64,000 nucleotides of DNA, from the NCBI RefSeq assembly GCF_022758145.1, contig NZ_JAJVDH010000004.1:248001-312000 (forward strand), written 5' to 3'. Below the pieces are notes generated by a model. The model was not told where the DNA came from and ran no database searches. It saw only the letters and a list, made by a program, of their open reading frames with translations. Source of the stretch: Pontibacter vulgaris. GTDB taxonomy: Bacteria; Bacteroidota; Bacteroidia; Cytophagales; Hymenobacteraceae. This document shows, one piece after another, positions 27,480 through 35,879 of this stretch (within the stretch, counting starts at the first letter, position 1; each line of letters starts with the position of its first letter). The translations under genes and the position numbers were made by a program.

Positions 27480-27632
27480 TTAAGCTCTCCTTATCAGGCG
27501 CAGCAGCACTGCCACAACAGCAAGCACTAATAATACATGAATAATTCCGCCTACCTGGCTCGGAAAGCCCAGGAATCCTATAAGCCAAAAAATGACCAGG
27601 ACAACGGCTATGATATACAATAAATTTCCCAT
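27480..27632 (-). CDS. Lmo0937-type tiny membrane protein (copy 2)
   Basis: 50 residues starting MGNLLYIIAVVLVIFWLIGFLG and ending VLLRLIRRA. It is nearly the same as copy 1 in both helices, with differences in the turn (FPSQVGG) and the tail. The two are a recent tandem duplication in one orientation, probably sharing a transcript. Confidence 0.85.
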   Translation of the reverse strand: MGNLLYIIAVVLVIFWLIGFLGFPSQVGGIIHVLLVLAVVAVLLRLIRRA

Positions 27633-28077
27633 AGTTGTGTGTGTGTTATACTTCTAAAATTACCAACTTGTTGCTACTCTTAAGTGAGCCCGGCTGCATT
27701 TAAACTGCTTTAACCAGCGAGCAACAATGTTTGTATTTTTTTGTTTTAGCTTTTACGCATCTATATTCTAAAGGATTTATATACAGCCATTTTTTTGTAT
27801 ACTTTTTTTAACATCTTTGATTGAAGAATATATTAAAAAGCACAAATTTGCAGCACACAACACTGATTATCAGAACAAAACAACCTCTTAAGCCACAAGC
27901 AATTTTAGCATTTCCCATAAACACAGAATCCAAAACCTGCATATTTTTTTTGAATAAAATAAATTGGTGTTTTAACAGAAATTGAAGTCTTCTAAGAGAA
28001 AGTATATTTAACCACGCTGAAACGTTAAATATTTTTAGCTTTGTATAAATTACCTTAACCACATACTCGCTTAACCT
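27633..28077. other. Gene-free interval, 445 bp
   Basis: AT-rich spacer between the divergent tiny membrane genes and hbd. It holds the hbd -7 box at 28036-28043. A long minus-strand open frame (27808-28131) crosses the hbd start and looks like a shadow. Confidence 0.6.
28036..28043 (+). promoter_or_regulatory. Candidate -7 box (TAnnTTTG) for hbd
   Basis: TAGCTTTG matches the consensus and lies 34 bp before the ATG. The -33 element is unclear. Confidence 0.5.
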
Positions 28078-28986
28078 ATGAAGAAAGTTGCAGTTATTGG
28101 TTCTGGCACAATGGGAAACGGAATTGCCCATGTTTTTGCACAGAACGGTTTCAGTGTTTCACTTATTGATATCTCGGAGCAGGCGCTGAACAAAGCGCTG
28201 GCTACTATTTCTAAAAACCTGGACAGGATTATAGCCAAAGGCAACCTGACTGAAGATCAGAAAGAACATACTTTAAAAAACATTACTACTTATACTTCGC
28301 TGGAAGAAGGTGTAAAAGAAGTAGACCTGGTTGTAGAGGCTGCTACTGAAAATGTAGACCTTAAACTGAAAATTTTCCGCGACCTGGATAACTTTGCGAA
28401 GCCAGAAGCTATACTTGCCAGCAATACCTCCTCTATTTCTATTACTAAGATAGCATCGGTTACAAACCGCCCTGATAAAGTAATTGGCATGCACTTTATG
28501 AATCCGGTGCCTGTAATGAAGCTGGTAGAGATTATTCGTGGTTATTCTACTTCGGATGAAGTTACTTCTGCTATTATGGAGATGTCGCTGCAGCTAGGTA
28601 AAGTACCTACCGAGTGCAACGATTACCCTGGCTTTGTTGCCAACCGCATACTTATGCCAATGATTAACGAAGCTATTTATAGTTTATATGAAGGTGTAGC
28701 TGGCGTTGAAGAGATTGACACGATTATGAAGTTAGGTATGGCACACCCGATGGGACCGCTGCAACTAGCCGACTTTATTGGACTTGATGTTTGCCTGTCT
28801 ATACTTAATGTATTGCATGATGGCTTTGGTAACCCGAAGTATGCGCCGTGCCCACTGCTGGTAAATATGGTGCAGGCTGGTCATAAAGGAGTAAAATCCG
28901 GCCAAGGCTTCTATTCCTGGGTTGCAGGCAGCAAAGAGCTTGTTGTAGCTGATCGCTTTAAGAAGAATAAATTTGCTGCTATTTAG
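28078..28986 (+). CDS. 3-hydroxybutyryl-CoA dehydrogenase
   Basis: NAD(P)-dependent oxidation of 3-hydroxyacyl-CoA, or the reverse acetoacetyl-CoA reduction. The 302-residue length is typical of the single-domain-pair enzyme. The N-terminal Rossmann motif is VAVIGSGTMGNGIAHVFAQNGF (residues 4-25) and the catalytic His is in GMHFMNPVPVMKLVEIIRG. The C-terminal domain includes DYPGFVANRILMPMINEA and GMAHPMGPLQLADFIGLD. Known in the family as Hbd/PaaH; both acyl-CoA breakdown and synthesis are possible. Monocistronic, with its own promoter and terminator. Confidence 0.95.
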   Translation: MKKVAVIGSGTMGNGIAHVFAQNGFSVSLIDISEQALNKALATISKNLDRIIAKGNLTEDQKEHTLKNITTYTSLEEGVKEVDLVVEAATENVDLKLKIFRDLDNFAKPEAILASNTSSISITKIASVTNRPDKVIGMHFMNPVPVMKLVEIIRGYSTSDEVTSAIMEMSLQLGKVPTECNDYPGFVANRILMPMINEAIYSLYEGVAGVEEIDTIMKLGMAHPMGPLQLADFIGLDVCLSILNVLHDGFGNPKYAPCPLLVNMVQAGHKGVKSGQGFYSWVAGSKELVVADRFKKNKFAAI

Positions 28987-29006
28987 TAATAAAAAGAACT
29001 TAAAAG

Positions 29007-29041
29007 AAAAAGCCCGACTGTAGTAGTTGGGCTTTTTCTTT
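29007..29041 (+). terminator. Terminator after the hydroxybutyryl-CoA dehydrogenase gene
   Basis: AAAAGCCCGAC and GTTGGGCTTTT pair around a TGTAGTA loop, then a T run. Likely shared with the convergent dapD gene. Confidence 0.8.
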
Positions 29042-29061
29042 TAAAAAAAAGTTATTGATAA

Positions 29062-29874
29062 TTAAACTGCAACAGCGTGGTCACGCAATACATCATTCAG
29101 CGAAGTTTTCAGATCAGTGCTAGGCTTACGCTGACCGATGATTAAGGCGCAAGGCACCTGGAAATCACCGGCAGGGAATTTCTTGGTATAAGAGCCAGGT
29201 ATAACAACAGAGCGTGGCGGTACATAGCCTTTGTATTCTACAGGCTCTGCTCCTGTTACATCTATAATTTTAGAGCTTCCGGTAATAGTAACACCAGCGC
29301 CAATCACAGCTTCTTTGCCAATTCTGCATCCTTCAACAAGTATACTTCTGGATCCGATAAATGCGCCATCTTCAATAATAACCGGGGCAGCCTGAACCGG
29401 CTCCAAAACACCACCTAAGCCAACACCACCACTCAAGTGCACATTCTTGCCAACTTGCGCACAGCTGCCTACTGTAGCCCACGTATCCACCATGGTTCCT
29501 TCATCTACAAAAGCCCCAATGTTCACATAAGAAGGCATCATTACAACACCTTTGGCAAGATAAGCGCCATAACGCGCCACTGCATGAGGTACAACACGCA
29601 CCCCTAGCGATGCATAGTTCGTTTTCAGGCTCATCTTGTCATGGAACTCAAACGGGCCCACCTCTATTGTTTTCATCTGCTGTATCGGGAAGTATAACAG
29701 TACTGCTTTCTTCACCCATTCATTCACTTTCCAGTCGTCGCCGGTTGGTTCAGCTACACGCAGTCTGCCTTTATCCAGTTCTTCTATTACTGATCTGATT
29801 GCTTCTATGGTAGCATGCTCTTGCAGCAGTGCGCGGTTTTCCCAGGCCTGCTCTATAATTTCTTGAAGCGCCAT
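29062..29874 (-). CDS. dapD: Tetrahydrodipicolinate N-succinyltransferase
   Basis: Transfers succinyl from succinyl-CoA to tetrahydrodipicolinate in the lysine/diaminopimelate pathway, feeding peptidoglycan synthesis. The 270-residue length is standard. An N-terminal helical domain is followed by a left-handed beta helix made of hexapeptide repeats (NIGAFVDEGTMVDTWATVGSC, VHLSGGVGLGG, IIEDGAFIGSRSILVEGCRIGKEAVIGAGVTITGS). The C-terminus is PSTDLKTSLNDVLRD, as in DapD. The ATG at 29874 starts MALQEIIEQAWENR, matching the family. Confidence 0.95.
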   Translation of the reverse strand: MALQEIIEQAWENRALLQEHATIEAIRSVIEELDKGRLRVAEPTGDDWKVNEWVKKAVLLYFPIQQMKTIEVGPFEFHDKMSLKTNYASLGVRVVPHAVARYGAYLAKGVVMMPSYVNIGAFVDEGTMVDTWATVGSCAQVGKNVHLSGGVGLGGVLEPVQAAPVIIEDGAFIGSRSILVEGCRIGKEAVIGAGVTITGSSKIIDVTGAEPVEYKGYVPPRSVVIPGSYTKKFPAGDFQVPCALIIGQRKPSTDLKTSLNDVLRDHAVAV

Positions 29875-29926
29875 GTATAAAATTTAGTTAGTCTGTATTA
29901 ATGCGTAAAAGTATTAAATTTAGCCG

Positions 29927-31063
29927 ATGTCTGAAAAGAGAATACTACTTGCTTCGCTTTTAAAGCCAATTAACGATACCCGCATGTATGAGAAGCTGGG
30001 TGTATCGTTAAGCAAAATGCCGCAGGTAAGTATACACATCGCCGGATTTCAGGCAATGGTTCCTGAGGGTGCGCCGGCCAATATTAGCTTCTACCCTGTT
30101 TTCGGTTTCCGGAGGATAAGCTTCGGACGTGTGCAGGCACAAACTATATTCTGGAGATTATTGCTACAGATAAAGCCACAGGTTATCATCGTTACAACCC
30201 ACGAATTACTTGTAGTTAGCGCCATGTATAAAAAGCAATACGGCTGCAAACTCATCTACGACATCCAGGAAAATTACACGTTAAATCTGCGTGCCCAGCA
30301 TAATTATAAATCAGGCCTTAAACACTTGCTGGCACATGGAGTTGGAAGTATAGAAAAATTAACGGCTTCAGCTATAGACCATTTTTTTGTTGCTGAGCAA
30401 AGTTACCTGCAGGAGCTTTCTTTCTTAAAAAACAAGTATAAACTACTCGAGAACAAGTATAAGCCAGCTCCAAACTATAAAGTGCCTCAAACACCGGTAC
30501 GCATACTTCCTGGCCAGTCGCTTAAATTATTATACAGCGGCACGATCTCCGATATCTATGGCATTTTTGAGGCTGTGTATTTTACACAAAAACTACATGC
30601 TATAAATAATAAGGTGAGCTTAACCATTATAGGATATTGCGCGCAGCAACATACTTTAAGCCAAGTACGGCACCTGCTGCAGGATAAACCTTATATTAAC
30701 TTAATCGGCGGGGAGCATCTGGTACCACATCATCAGATAATGGAAGAAATTATTTTGCACCACATTGGGCTGCTACCCTACCAACCAAACGAAAGCACTT
30801 TCCGCTGTATTCCCACTAAGTTGTACGAATACATGGCGCACGCACTGCCGATGGTTGTACAGCAAAACCCAGTTTGGCAGCAAATTCTGGAAGTACACTG
30901 TGCAGGTATAAGTATAGATTACCGTCAGGCTGATCCGGCGGCTGTACTAAATGCTTTCTATAGCCGTACGTATTATCCGGATGGAATACCGGAAAACATT
31001 AACTGGAACAAGGAAGAAGAAAAATTATTGAAGCTGATGAAAGTTCTACTTGCAGAAGTATAG
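29927..31063 (+). CDS. Glycosyltransferase, GT4-like
   Basis: 378 residues. The N-terminal half has KPQVIIVTTHELLVVSA and YDIQENY; the C-terminal half has LKLLYSGTISDIYGIFEAV (donor-side start), INLIGGEHLVPH and GLLPYQPNESTFRCIPTKLYEYMAHALPMV. The last carries the E-x7-E pattern of retaining GT-B (GT4-type) enzymes. It likely transfers a sugar to a cell-surface glycan or lipid; donor and acceptor are unknown. It stands alone here, not in a polysaccharide cluster. Confidence 0.85.
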   Translation: MSEKRILLASLLKPINDTRMYEKLGVSLSKMPQVSIHIAGFQAMVPEGAPANISFYPVFGFRRISFGRVQAQTIFWRLLLQIKPQVIIVTTHELLVVSAMYKKQYGCKLIYDIQENYTLNLRAQHNYKSGLKHLLAHGVGSIEKLTASAIDHFFVAEQSYLQELSFLKNKYKLLENKYKPAPNYKVPQTPVRILPGQSLKLLYSGTISDIYGIFEAVYFTQKLHAINNKVSLTIIGYCAQQHTLSQVRHLLQDKPYINLIGGEHLVPHHQIMEEIILHHIGLLPYQPNESTFRCIPTKLYEYMAHALPMVVQQNPVWQQILEVHCAGISIDYRQADPAAVLNAFYSRTYYPDGIPENINWNKEEEKLLKLMKVLLAEV

Positions 31064-31114
31064 CAGTAAGAATAAAATTTATTTTTAGACGAATCTAAAT
31101 TCAAGAAAACAAAG

Positions 31115-31122
31115 TATATTTG
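31115..31122 (+). promoter_or_regulatory. Candidate -7 box (TAnnTTTG) for fabH
   Basis: TATATTTG matches the consensus. It overlaps an in-frame TTG at 31120, which makes that TTG an unlikely start and points to the ATG at 31141. Confidence 0.55.
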
Positions 31123-31140
31123 ATCATTAACATTAACAAT

Positions 31141-32139
31141 ATGCGAAATTCAAAAATAGCAGGCGTAGGCCATTACGTGCCTGAAAAAGTAGTTACCAAC
31201 AAAGACCTGGAAAAATTAATGGATACCTCGGATGAGTGGATCCGGGAGCGTACAGGAATTGTGGAACGCCGCTACTTTCAGGAAGGCATAGATACTACTG
31301 CCAATATGGGGGCAAATGCAGCCCAAAAGGCCCTGAAAATGGCTAACCTCGATGCTACAGATATTGATATGATCGTATTTGCTACCCTGAGCCCTGACTA
31401 TATGTTCCCTGGCTCCGGCGTACTATTGCAGCGCGAACTTGGCCTGAAAGAAATTCCTGCTCTTGATATACGTAACCAATGCTCTGGTTTTGTTTACGCG
31501 CTTTCTGTAGCTGACCAGTTCATAAAAACAGGTATGTATGACAACATACTTGTAGTTGGTTCCGAAATTCACTCTAGCGGCCTGGACTTCTCAACCAGAG
31601 GCCGTGGTGTATCTGTAATCTTTGGTGATGGCGCAGGCGCCGCTGTTCTTACTCCTTCCGAGAGCAACGATAAAGGTATACTTTCTACGCACCTGCACGC
31701 CGACGGGGAGTTCGCAGAAGAGCTTGCTGTAATTGATCCGGGCAGCATCAAAAACAACCGCCTGACCCATGAGATGATAGATGAGGGCACTATTTACCCT
31801 TACATGAACGGTAATCTGGTTTTCAAACATGCTGTTACCCGCTTCCCGGAGGTAATTCAAGAAGCACTTAATAAGAATGGGTATAAAGCAACTGATATAG
31901 ATATGCTTATCCCTCACCAGGCCAACCTTAGAATCACATCTTATATTCAACAGAAGATGGGCCTTCCGGCAGAAAAGGTAATGAGCAATATCCAAAAGTA
32001 TGGCAATACAACAGCTGCTTCTGTACCTATCGCACTTAGCGAAGCCGTTCAGGAAAACCGCATTAAAGAAGGCGACCTGGTTTGCTTAGCTGCATTCGGT
32101 AGTGGCTTCACCTGGGCCTCCGCCCTGATCCGTTGGTAG
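31141..32139 (+). CDS. fabH: 3-oxoacyl-ACP synthase III
   Basis: Starts fatty-acid synthesis by condensing acyl-CoA with malonyl-ACP. 332 residues from the ATG at 31141 (MRNSKIAGVGHYVPEKVV). Catalytic residues are Cys114 in RNQCSGFVYAL, the His in IPHQANLRI (~259) and the Asn in YGNTTAASVP (~289). C-terminal LAAFGSGFTWASALIRW is typical. An in-frame TTG 21 bp upstream falls in the -7 box, so I reject it as the start. It lies upstream of the DtxR-like regulator with a repeat-containing spacer, and is not in a fab operon. Confidence 0.95.
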   Translation: MRNSKIAGVGHYVPEKVVTNKDLEKLMDTSDEWIRERTGIVERRYFQEGIDTTANMGANAAQKALKMANLDATDIDMIVFATLSPDYMFPGSGVLLQRELGLKEIPALDIRNQCSGFVYALSVADQFIKTGMYDNILVVGSEIHSSGLDFSTRGRGVSVIFGDGAGAAVLTPSESNDKGILSTHLHADGEFAEELAVIDPGSIKNNRLTHEMIDEGTIYPYMNGNLVFKHAVTRFPEVIQEALNKNGYKATDIDMLIPHQANLRITSYIQQKMGLPAEKVMSNIQKYGNTTAASVPIALSEAVQENRIKEGDLVCLAAFGSGFTWASALIRW

Positions 32140-32149
32140 TTTTACTTTT

Positions 32150-32248
32150 TGGAAATTTGGAGATGTATAGATTTGAAAATTACTTCCAGTAATCATTATG
32201 AAAAATCACTCATCTTCAAATTTCCTCATCTTCAAATTTTCAAATTAA
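32150..32248. repeat. Intergenic inverted/tandem repeat of CATCTTCAAATTT-like units
   Basis: The left part (AAATTTGGAGATG, GATTTGAAAATTA) and the right part (CATCTTCAAATTTCC, CATCTTCAAATTTTC) are imperfect reverse complements. The right part has the unit twice. It looks like a short interspersed intergenic repeat, akin in style to the one at 6911-7053. Confidence 0.6.
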
Positions 32249-32252
32249 AAAG

Positions 32253-32909
32253 GTGTACAGCTTTACCGAAGAGAATTACATCAAAACCATCTATAAGCTA
32301 TCAGCGGCCGGGCTTACAGAAGTTAATACCAATGCCATTGCCGATACCCTTGCTACTAAAGCTGCTTCCGTTACCGATATGCTGCGCAAGCTCAGTGCAA
32401 AAGGCATTGTGCATTATGTAAAGTATAAAGGGGTATCGTTAACTGAACAAGGAGAACGTACTGCCTTGCAGATCATCAGGAAGCACAGGCTTTGGGAGGT
32501 TTTCCTGGTTGAGAAACTAAAATTTAACTGGGATGAAGTACATGAGGTGGCTGAAGAACTGGAGCACATCAGCTCTGATTTGCTTGTAAAACGCCTCGAT
32601 GAATTTCTTGGCTACCCGAAATTTGACCCGCATGGCGACCCTATTCCATCTGAATCAGGCGAAATAAACCTTAAGCAGCAAAAACTACTCTCCGAAATGG
32701 ATGTTAACGACTCGGGCATTGTGGTGGGGGTTAATGATTCGCAGCCGCTCTTCCTGCAGTACCTCGATAAGATGGGGATATTTCTGGGAGCAAAAATTAA
32801 AGTACTGGATAAAATACCCTTCGATAATTCACTGGAGATCAACTTAGAAAACAAAAAACAATTAGTTATTTCTTCTGAAGTATCACGTAATATTTTTCTT
32901 TCTGCCTAA
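32253..32909 (+). CDS. DtxR/MntR-family metal-dependent regulator
   Basis: 218 residues from a GTG start (VYSFTEENYIKTIYKLSAAG), which aligns with the normal family N-terminus. The winged-helix part has NTNAIADTLATKAASVTDMLRKLSAKGIVHYVKYKGVSLTEQG. The metal-binding/dimer domain has RKHRLWEVFLVEKL, EVHEVAEELEHISSD and YPKFDPHGDPIPS, and the C-terminus is an FeoA/SH3-like segment. It most likely senses Mn2+ (or Fe2+) and represses uptake genes; the NRAMP transporter gene begins 97 bp downstream in the same direction. Confidence 0.9.
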   Translation: MYSFTEENYIKTIYKLSAAGLTEVNTNAIADTLATKAASVTDMLRKLSAKGIVHYVKYKGVSLTEQGERTALQIIRKHRLWEVFLVEKLKFNWDEVHEVAEELEHISSDLLVKRLDEFLGYPKFDPHGDPIPSESGEINLKQQKLLSEMDVNDSGIVVGVNDSQPLFLQYLDKMGIFLGAKIKVLDKIPFDNSLEINLENKKQLVISSEVSRNIFLSA

Positions 32910-32943
32910 GTATGTGTTTGTTCCAAGCTGCTTAGAAAGTCAG

Positions 32944-32960
32944 TGTTAAAAAAGTTTTAA
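32944..32960 (+). promoter_or_regulatory. Possible operator-like palindrome before mntH
   Basis: GTTAAAAAAGTTTTAAT is an imperfect inverted repeat in the 97-bp gap between the regulator and transporter genes. Its position suits a DtxR-type operator, but the match to any known box is not established. Confidence 0.25.
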
Positions 32961-33006
32961 TGCAAGTACCAAACAGTTTACAAGTAGAGTACATACTCGG
33001 TTATTT

Positions 33007-34890
33007 ATGCTAGATCAGGAATCAACTGCAAGCAAATCGTTAGGCGAAGTACATGCAACTATCGATACAACTACCCAAACCGGTTTCTGGAAAAAGCTTT
33101 TCTCGTTCCTGGGCCCGGCTTACCTGGTTAGTGTCGGGTACATGGACCCTGGCAACTGGGCAACCGACATAGCTGGCGGCAGCCAGTTTGGCTATAAGCT
33201 GGTTTGGGTACTTATCATGTCGAACCTGATGGCCATACTGCTGCAAAGCCTGGCTGCCCGGCTGGGTGTTGTTCGTGGAAAAGATCTGGCACAGGCTTCC
33301 CGTGAGGCATACCCTAAGTTCATTAATATTCCGCTTTACATACTGGCCGAAATTGCCATTGCAGCCTGCGACCTGGCCGAGGTTTTAGGTATGGCAATAG
33401 GTTTACAGCTACTTTTTGGCATGCCACTTATATGGGGAGTAAGCCTTACAGTACTCGATACATTTTTGTTGCTGTTCCTGATTAACAAAGGCATGCGCAA
33501 AATGGAAGCTTTTATACTTGCGCTGGTAACTATAATAGGGTGCGCTTTTGTACTGGAGATGATTTTTGCCAAGCCTGATATGGGCGCCTTGGTTAATGGG
33601 CTGGTGCCCAGCATACCAAACAGCGATGCACTATACATTGCTATTGGTATTATTGGGGCCACTGTTATGCCGCATAACCTGTACCTCCACTCCTCGCTTG
33701 TGCAAACCCGCAAGTTCGAAAAATCAAGAGAAAGTATACGCCGCGCCATCCGGTTCAATAATATAGATTCTGCCATAGCCCTGAACCTGGCCCTTTTTGT
33801 TAATGCAGCCATACTTATACTTGCTGCCGCAGCTTTCTACAAAAATGGCATGTTCAATGTATCCGAAATAAAAGATGCGCATAAGTTTCTGGAACCTATA
33901 CTTGGCAATAAATGGGCTCCTATACTCTTTGCTGTTGCCTTAATAGCTGCCGGCCAAAGCTCAACACTTACAGGTACGCTTGCCGGCCAGATTATTATGG
34001 AAGGTTACCTGAACCTGCGCATACAGCCCTGGCTCCGTCGTATAATCACACGTTTGTTTGCTGTTGTGCCGGCTTTGTTTGTTATTATTTACTTTGGTGA
34101 AGATGAAACAGGCAAACTACTGGTACTCAGTCAGGTAATATTGAGCTTGCAGCTGGGTTTTGCCGTAATCCCGCTTATTCATTTTGTAAGCCAGAAGGAG
34201 AAGATGGGTGAGTTTGTTGCAGGCAAATGGGCTAAAACCGGCGCATGGCTCGCTGCATCTGTAATTGTAGTACTAAACGCGAATCTTGTTTTTGAAGAAA
34301 TTATGGGATGGCTGGAAACATCGCAACGGCCGCTGCTTATAGGGCTTACAGTAGTGCCTATAGTGATCGCCTGCGCCTGCCTGCTTCTATACATCACGTT
34401 TCAGCCATTTATAGCCAAAGTTGCGGCTCCCGTAAGCTTAGCGCCGCACTACCGCCCTGTAAGTTACCAGCCGCAGGAAAAACCCTTATACACCAGAATA
34501 GCTATTACCCTTGATTTTACTGCCGTTGATAAACAGGCCATCAATAATGCCCTGGCCATTGGAACACATACTGCCGATTACCTGCTTATTCATATAGTTG
34601 AATCTGCCGGTGCGCTTGTAATGGGGCAGGAAATACAAGACTACGAAACCAGCACCGATAACCTGAATCTGGAAAGATACGCTAATGACCTGCGCGAAAA
34701 AGGCTATAGGGTAAGTTACCAGCTAGGTTTTGGTAGCCCCAAAAAGCGCATACCAGGAATTGTAAAGGACTTTAATGCCGACCTGCTGGTGATGGGTTCA
34801 CATGGACATCAGATGGTAAAAGACATTATACTTGGTACAACCATTGAGTCGGTGCGCCATAAAGTTAAAATACCAGTGCTTATAGTCTGA
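33007..34890 (+). CDS. mntH: NRAMP divalent-metal transporter fused to a UspA domain
   Basis: 627 residues. Residues ~30-470 form an NRAMP/MntH transporter: TM1 has the metal-binding DPGNWATD (47-54), TM6 has the MPHNLYLHSS motif, and about 11 hydrophobic helices follow one another. It imports Mn2+ or Fe2+ with protons across the inner membrane. From ~495 on there is a cytosolic universal-stress-protein domain (YTRIAITLDFTAVDKQAI ... ADLLVMGSHGHQMVKDIILGTTIESV), whose GSHGH...G pattern is the usual ATP-binding one. Typical MntH is ~410-440 residues, so the tail is an added domain. It follows the DtxR-like gene, which probably controls it. Confidence 0.93.
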   Translation: MLDQESTASKSLGEVHATIDTTTQTGFWKKLFSFLGPAYLVSVGYMDPGNWATDIAGGSQFGYKLVWVLIMSNLMAILLQSLAARLGVVRGKDLAQASREAYPKFINIPLYILAEIAIAACDLAEVLGMAIGLQLLFGMPLIWGVSLTVLDTFLLLFLINKGMRKMEAFILALVTIIGCAFVLEMIFAKPDMGALVNGLVPSIPNSDALYIAIGIIGATVMPHNLYLHSSLVQTRKFEKSRESIRRAIRFNNIDSAIALNLALFVNAAILILAAAAFYKNGMFNVSEIKDAHKFLEPILGNKWAPILFAVALIAAGQSSTLTGTLAGQIIMEGYLNLRIQPWLRRIITRLFAVVPALFVIIYFGEDETGKLLVLSQVILSLQLGFAVIPLIHFVSQKEKMGEFVAGKWAKTGAWLAASVIVVLNANLVFEEIMGWLETSQRPLLIGLTVVPIVIACACLLLYITFQPFIAKVAAPVSLAPHYRPVSYQPQEKPLYTRIAITLDFTAVDKQAINNALAIGTHTADYLLIHIVESAGALVMGQEIQDYETSTDNLNLERYANDLREKGYRVSYQLGFGSPKKRIPGIVKDFNADLLVMGSHGHQMVKDIILGTTIESVRHKVKIPVLIV

Positions 34891-34990
34891 TCTTTTTGAA
34901 GCGGTGTGGTGGCTACTGGAATTTTAGGAGTACTTATACTTGTTTCACTTTGGATATGATTTATCAGAACCAGCTTTAACTCTAAAACGC

Positions 34991-35596
34991 ATGCTGCACT
35001 GCAAACTTTTCTTCATCTCACTTACAGCTATACTTTCACTAGCGGGTTGCAAAGTTAACAACAATAGCAAGGCACCCGAACCTGTTGCTGAAAAAGAAAC
35101 TTCAACTACTACATCAACTGCACAAGTAGAAAATAATCAGACTGAAAGCAAATCTACAGCTCCAATAAAGTGGCTAAGTATAGAAGAGGCTGCTGCCAGG
35201 CAAAAAGTGGAGCCCCGCAAAATGGTAATAGATGTGTATACAGATTGGTGTGGCTGGTGCAAAAAAATGGATAAGTCTACTTTTACAGATCCGGAAGTGG
35301 CGGCCTATATCAACAAAAATTACTACGCTGTAAAACTGGATGCGGAAGGCAAAGAGCCTATTACGCTTAACGGTCGCACATTTAAGTATAACCCAGAGTA
35401 TAAAGCGCATGAGTTAGCCGTCGCTTTGCTGAATGGCCAGATGAGTTTTCCGTCCACTGTTTACCTGGATGAAGAAATGAAAATGCTTTCGCCTGTACCT
35501 GGTTATCTCGATGCCCCTGCCTTTTCTAGAATCCTCTCCTACTTTGGCGAAAACCACCATAAAACCATGAGCTGGCAGGAATATGAGAAGAAGTAG
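34991..35596 (+). CDS. Thioredoxin-fold lipoprotein
   Basis: 201 residues from the ATG at 34991 (MLHCKLFFISLTAILSLAGC). The lipobox is LAGC (Cys20); an ATG 51 bp upstream lacks a signal-like start. After a Ser/Thr-rich linker comes a thioredoxin-like domain: KMVIDVYTDWCGWCKKMDKSTFTDPEV with the CGWC redox pair, and SFPSTVYLDEEMKML with the cis-Pro loop. It likely acts as a periplasmic disulfide reductase or isomerase; partner unknown. Confidence 0.87.
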   Translation: MLHCKLFFISLTAILSLAGCKVNNNSKAPEPVAEKETSTTTSTAQVENNQTESKSTAPIKWLSIEEAAARQKVEPRKMVIDVYTDWCGWCKKMDKSTFTDPEVAAYINKNYYAVKLDAEGKEPITLNGRTFKYNPEYKAHELAVALLNGQMSFPSTVYLDEEMKMLSPVPGYLDAPAFSRILSYFGENHHKTMSWQEYEKK

Positions 35597-35879
35597 TATG
35601 ACGATCTGGCAATGTGCACAGCTCCTACTAACATCTAAATTTTATAGTTTAAGCTTTCTTTAACTGGTGCCGAGCTATACTTCCATAGTTATCTCTAATC
35701 CTGGGAGCTTTACAAGCCTATCGTTTCATTTTATACTTTGGTACCCTCCAGGCCGGGTGGCCTCGTCTTTGGGTATCGCGCTGTCTATTGAAGCTGCTCA
35801 ACCCAAGGACTGGAAAGGACACTTCTTCGTTAGCGGTTATGCAACAGGAAATACAAAGCAATAGCTTTTCTAAGTGCAC

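Noticed and set aside
27808-28131. 107-codon minus-strand frame across the hbd start
   Set aside because: It overlaps the conserved hbd N-terminus and promoter and has no family features.
32910-33006. Mn riboswitch (yybP-ykoY type) before mntH
   Set aside because: The gap is only 97 bp and lacks the conserved loops and helices of that riboswitch.
35667-35864. 65-codon open frame in the repeat-rich gap
   Set aside because: No signal, domain or protein-like pattern, and it runs into a region of broken repeats; most likely chance.
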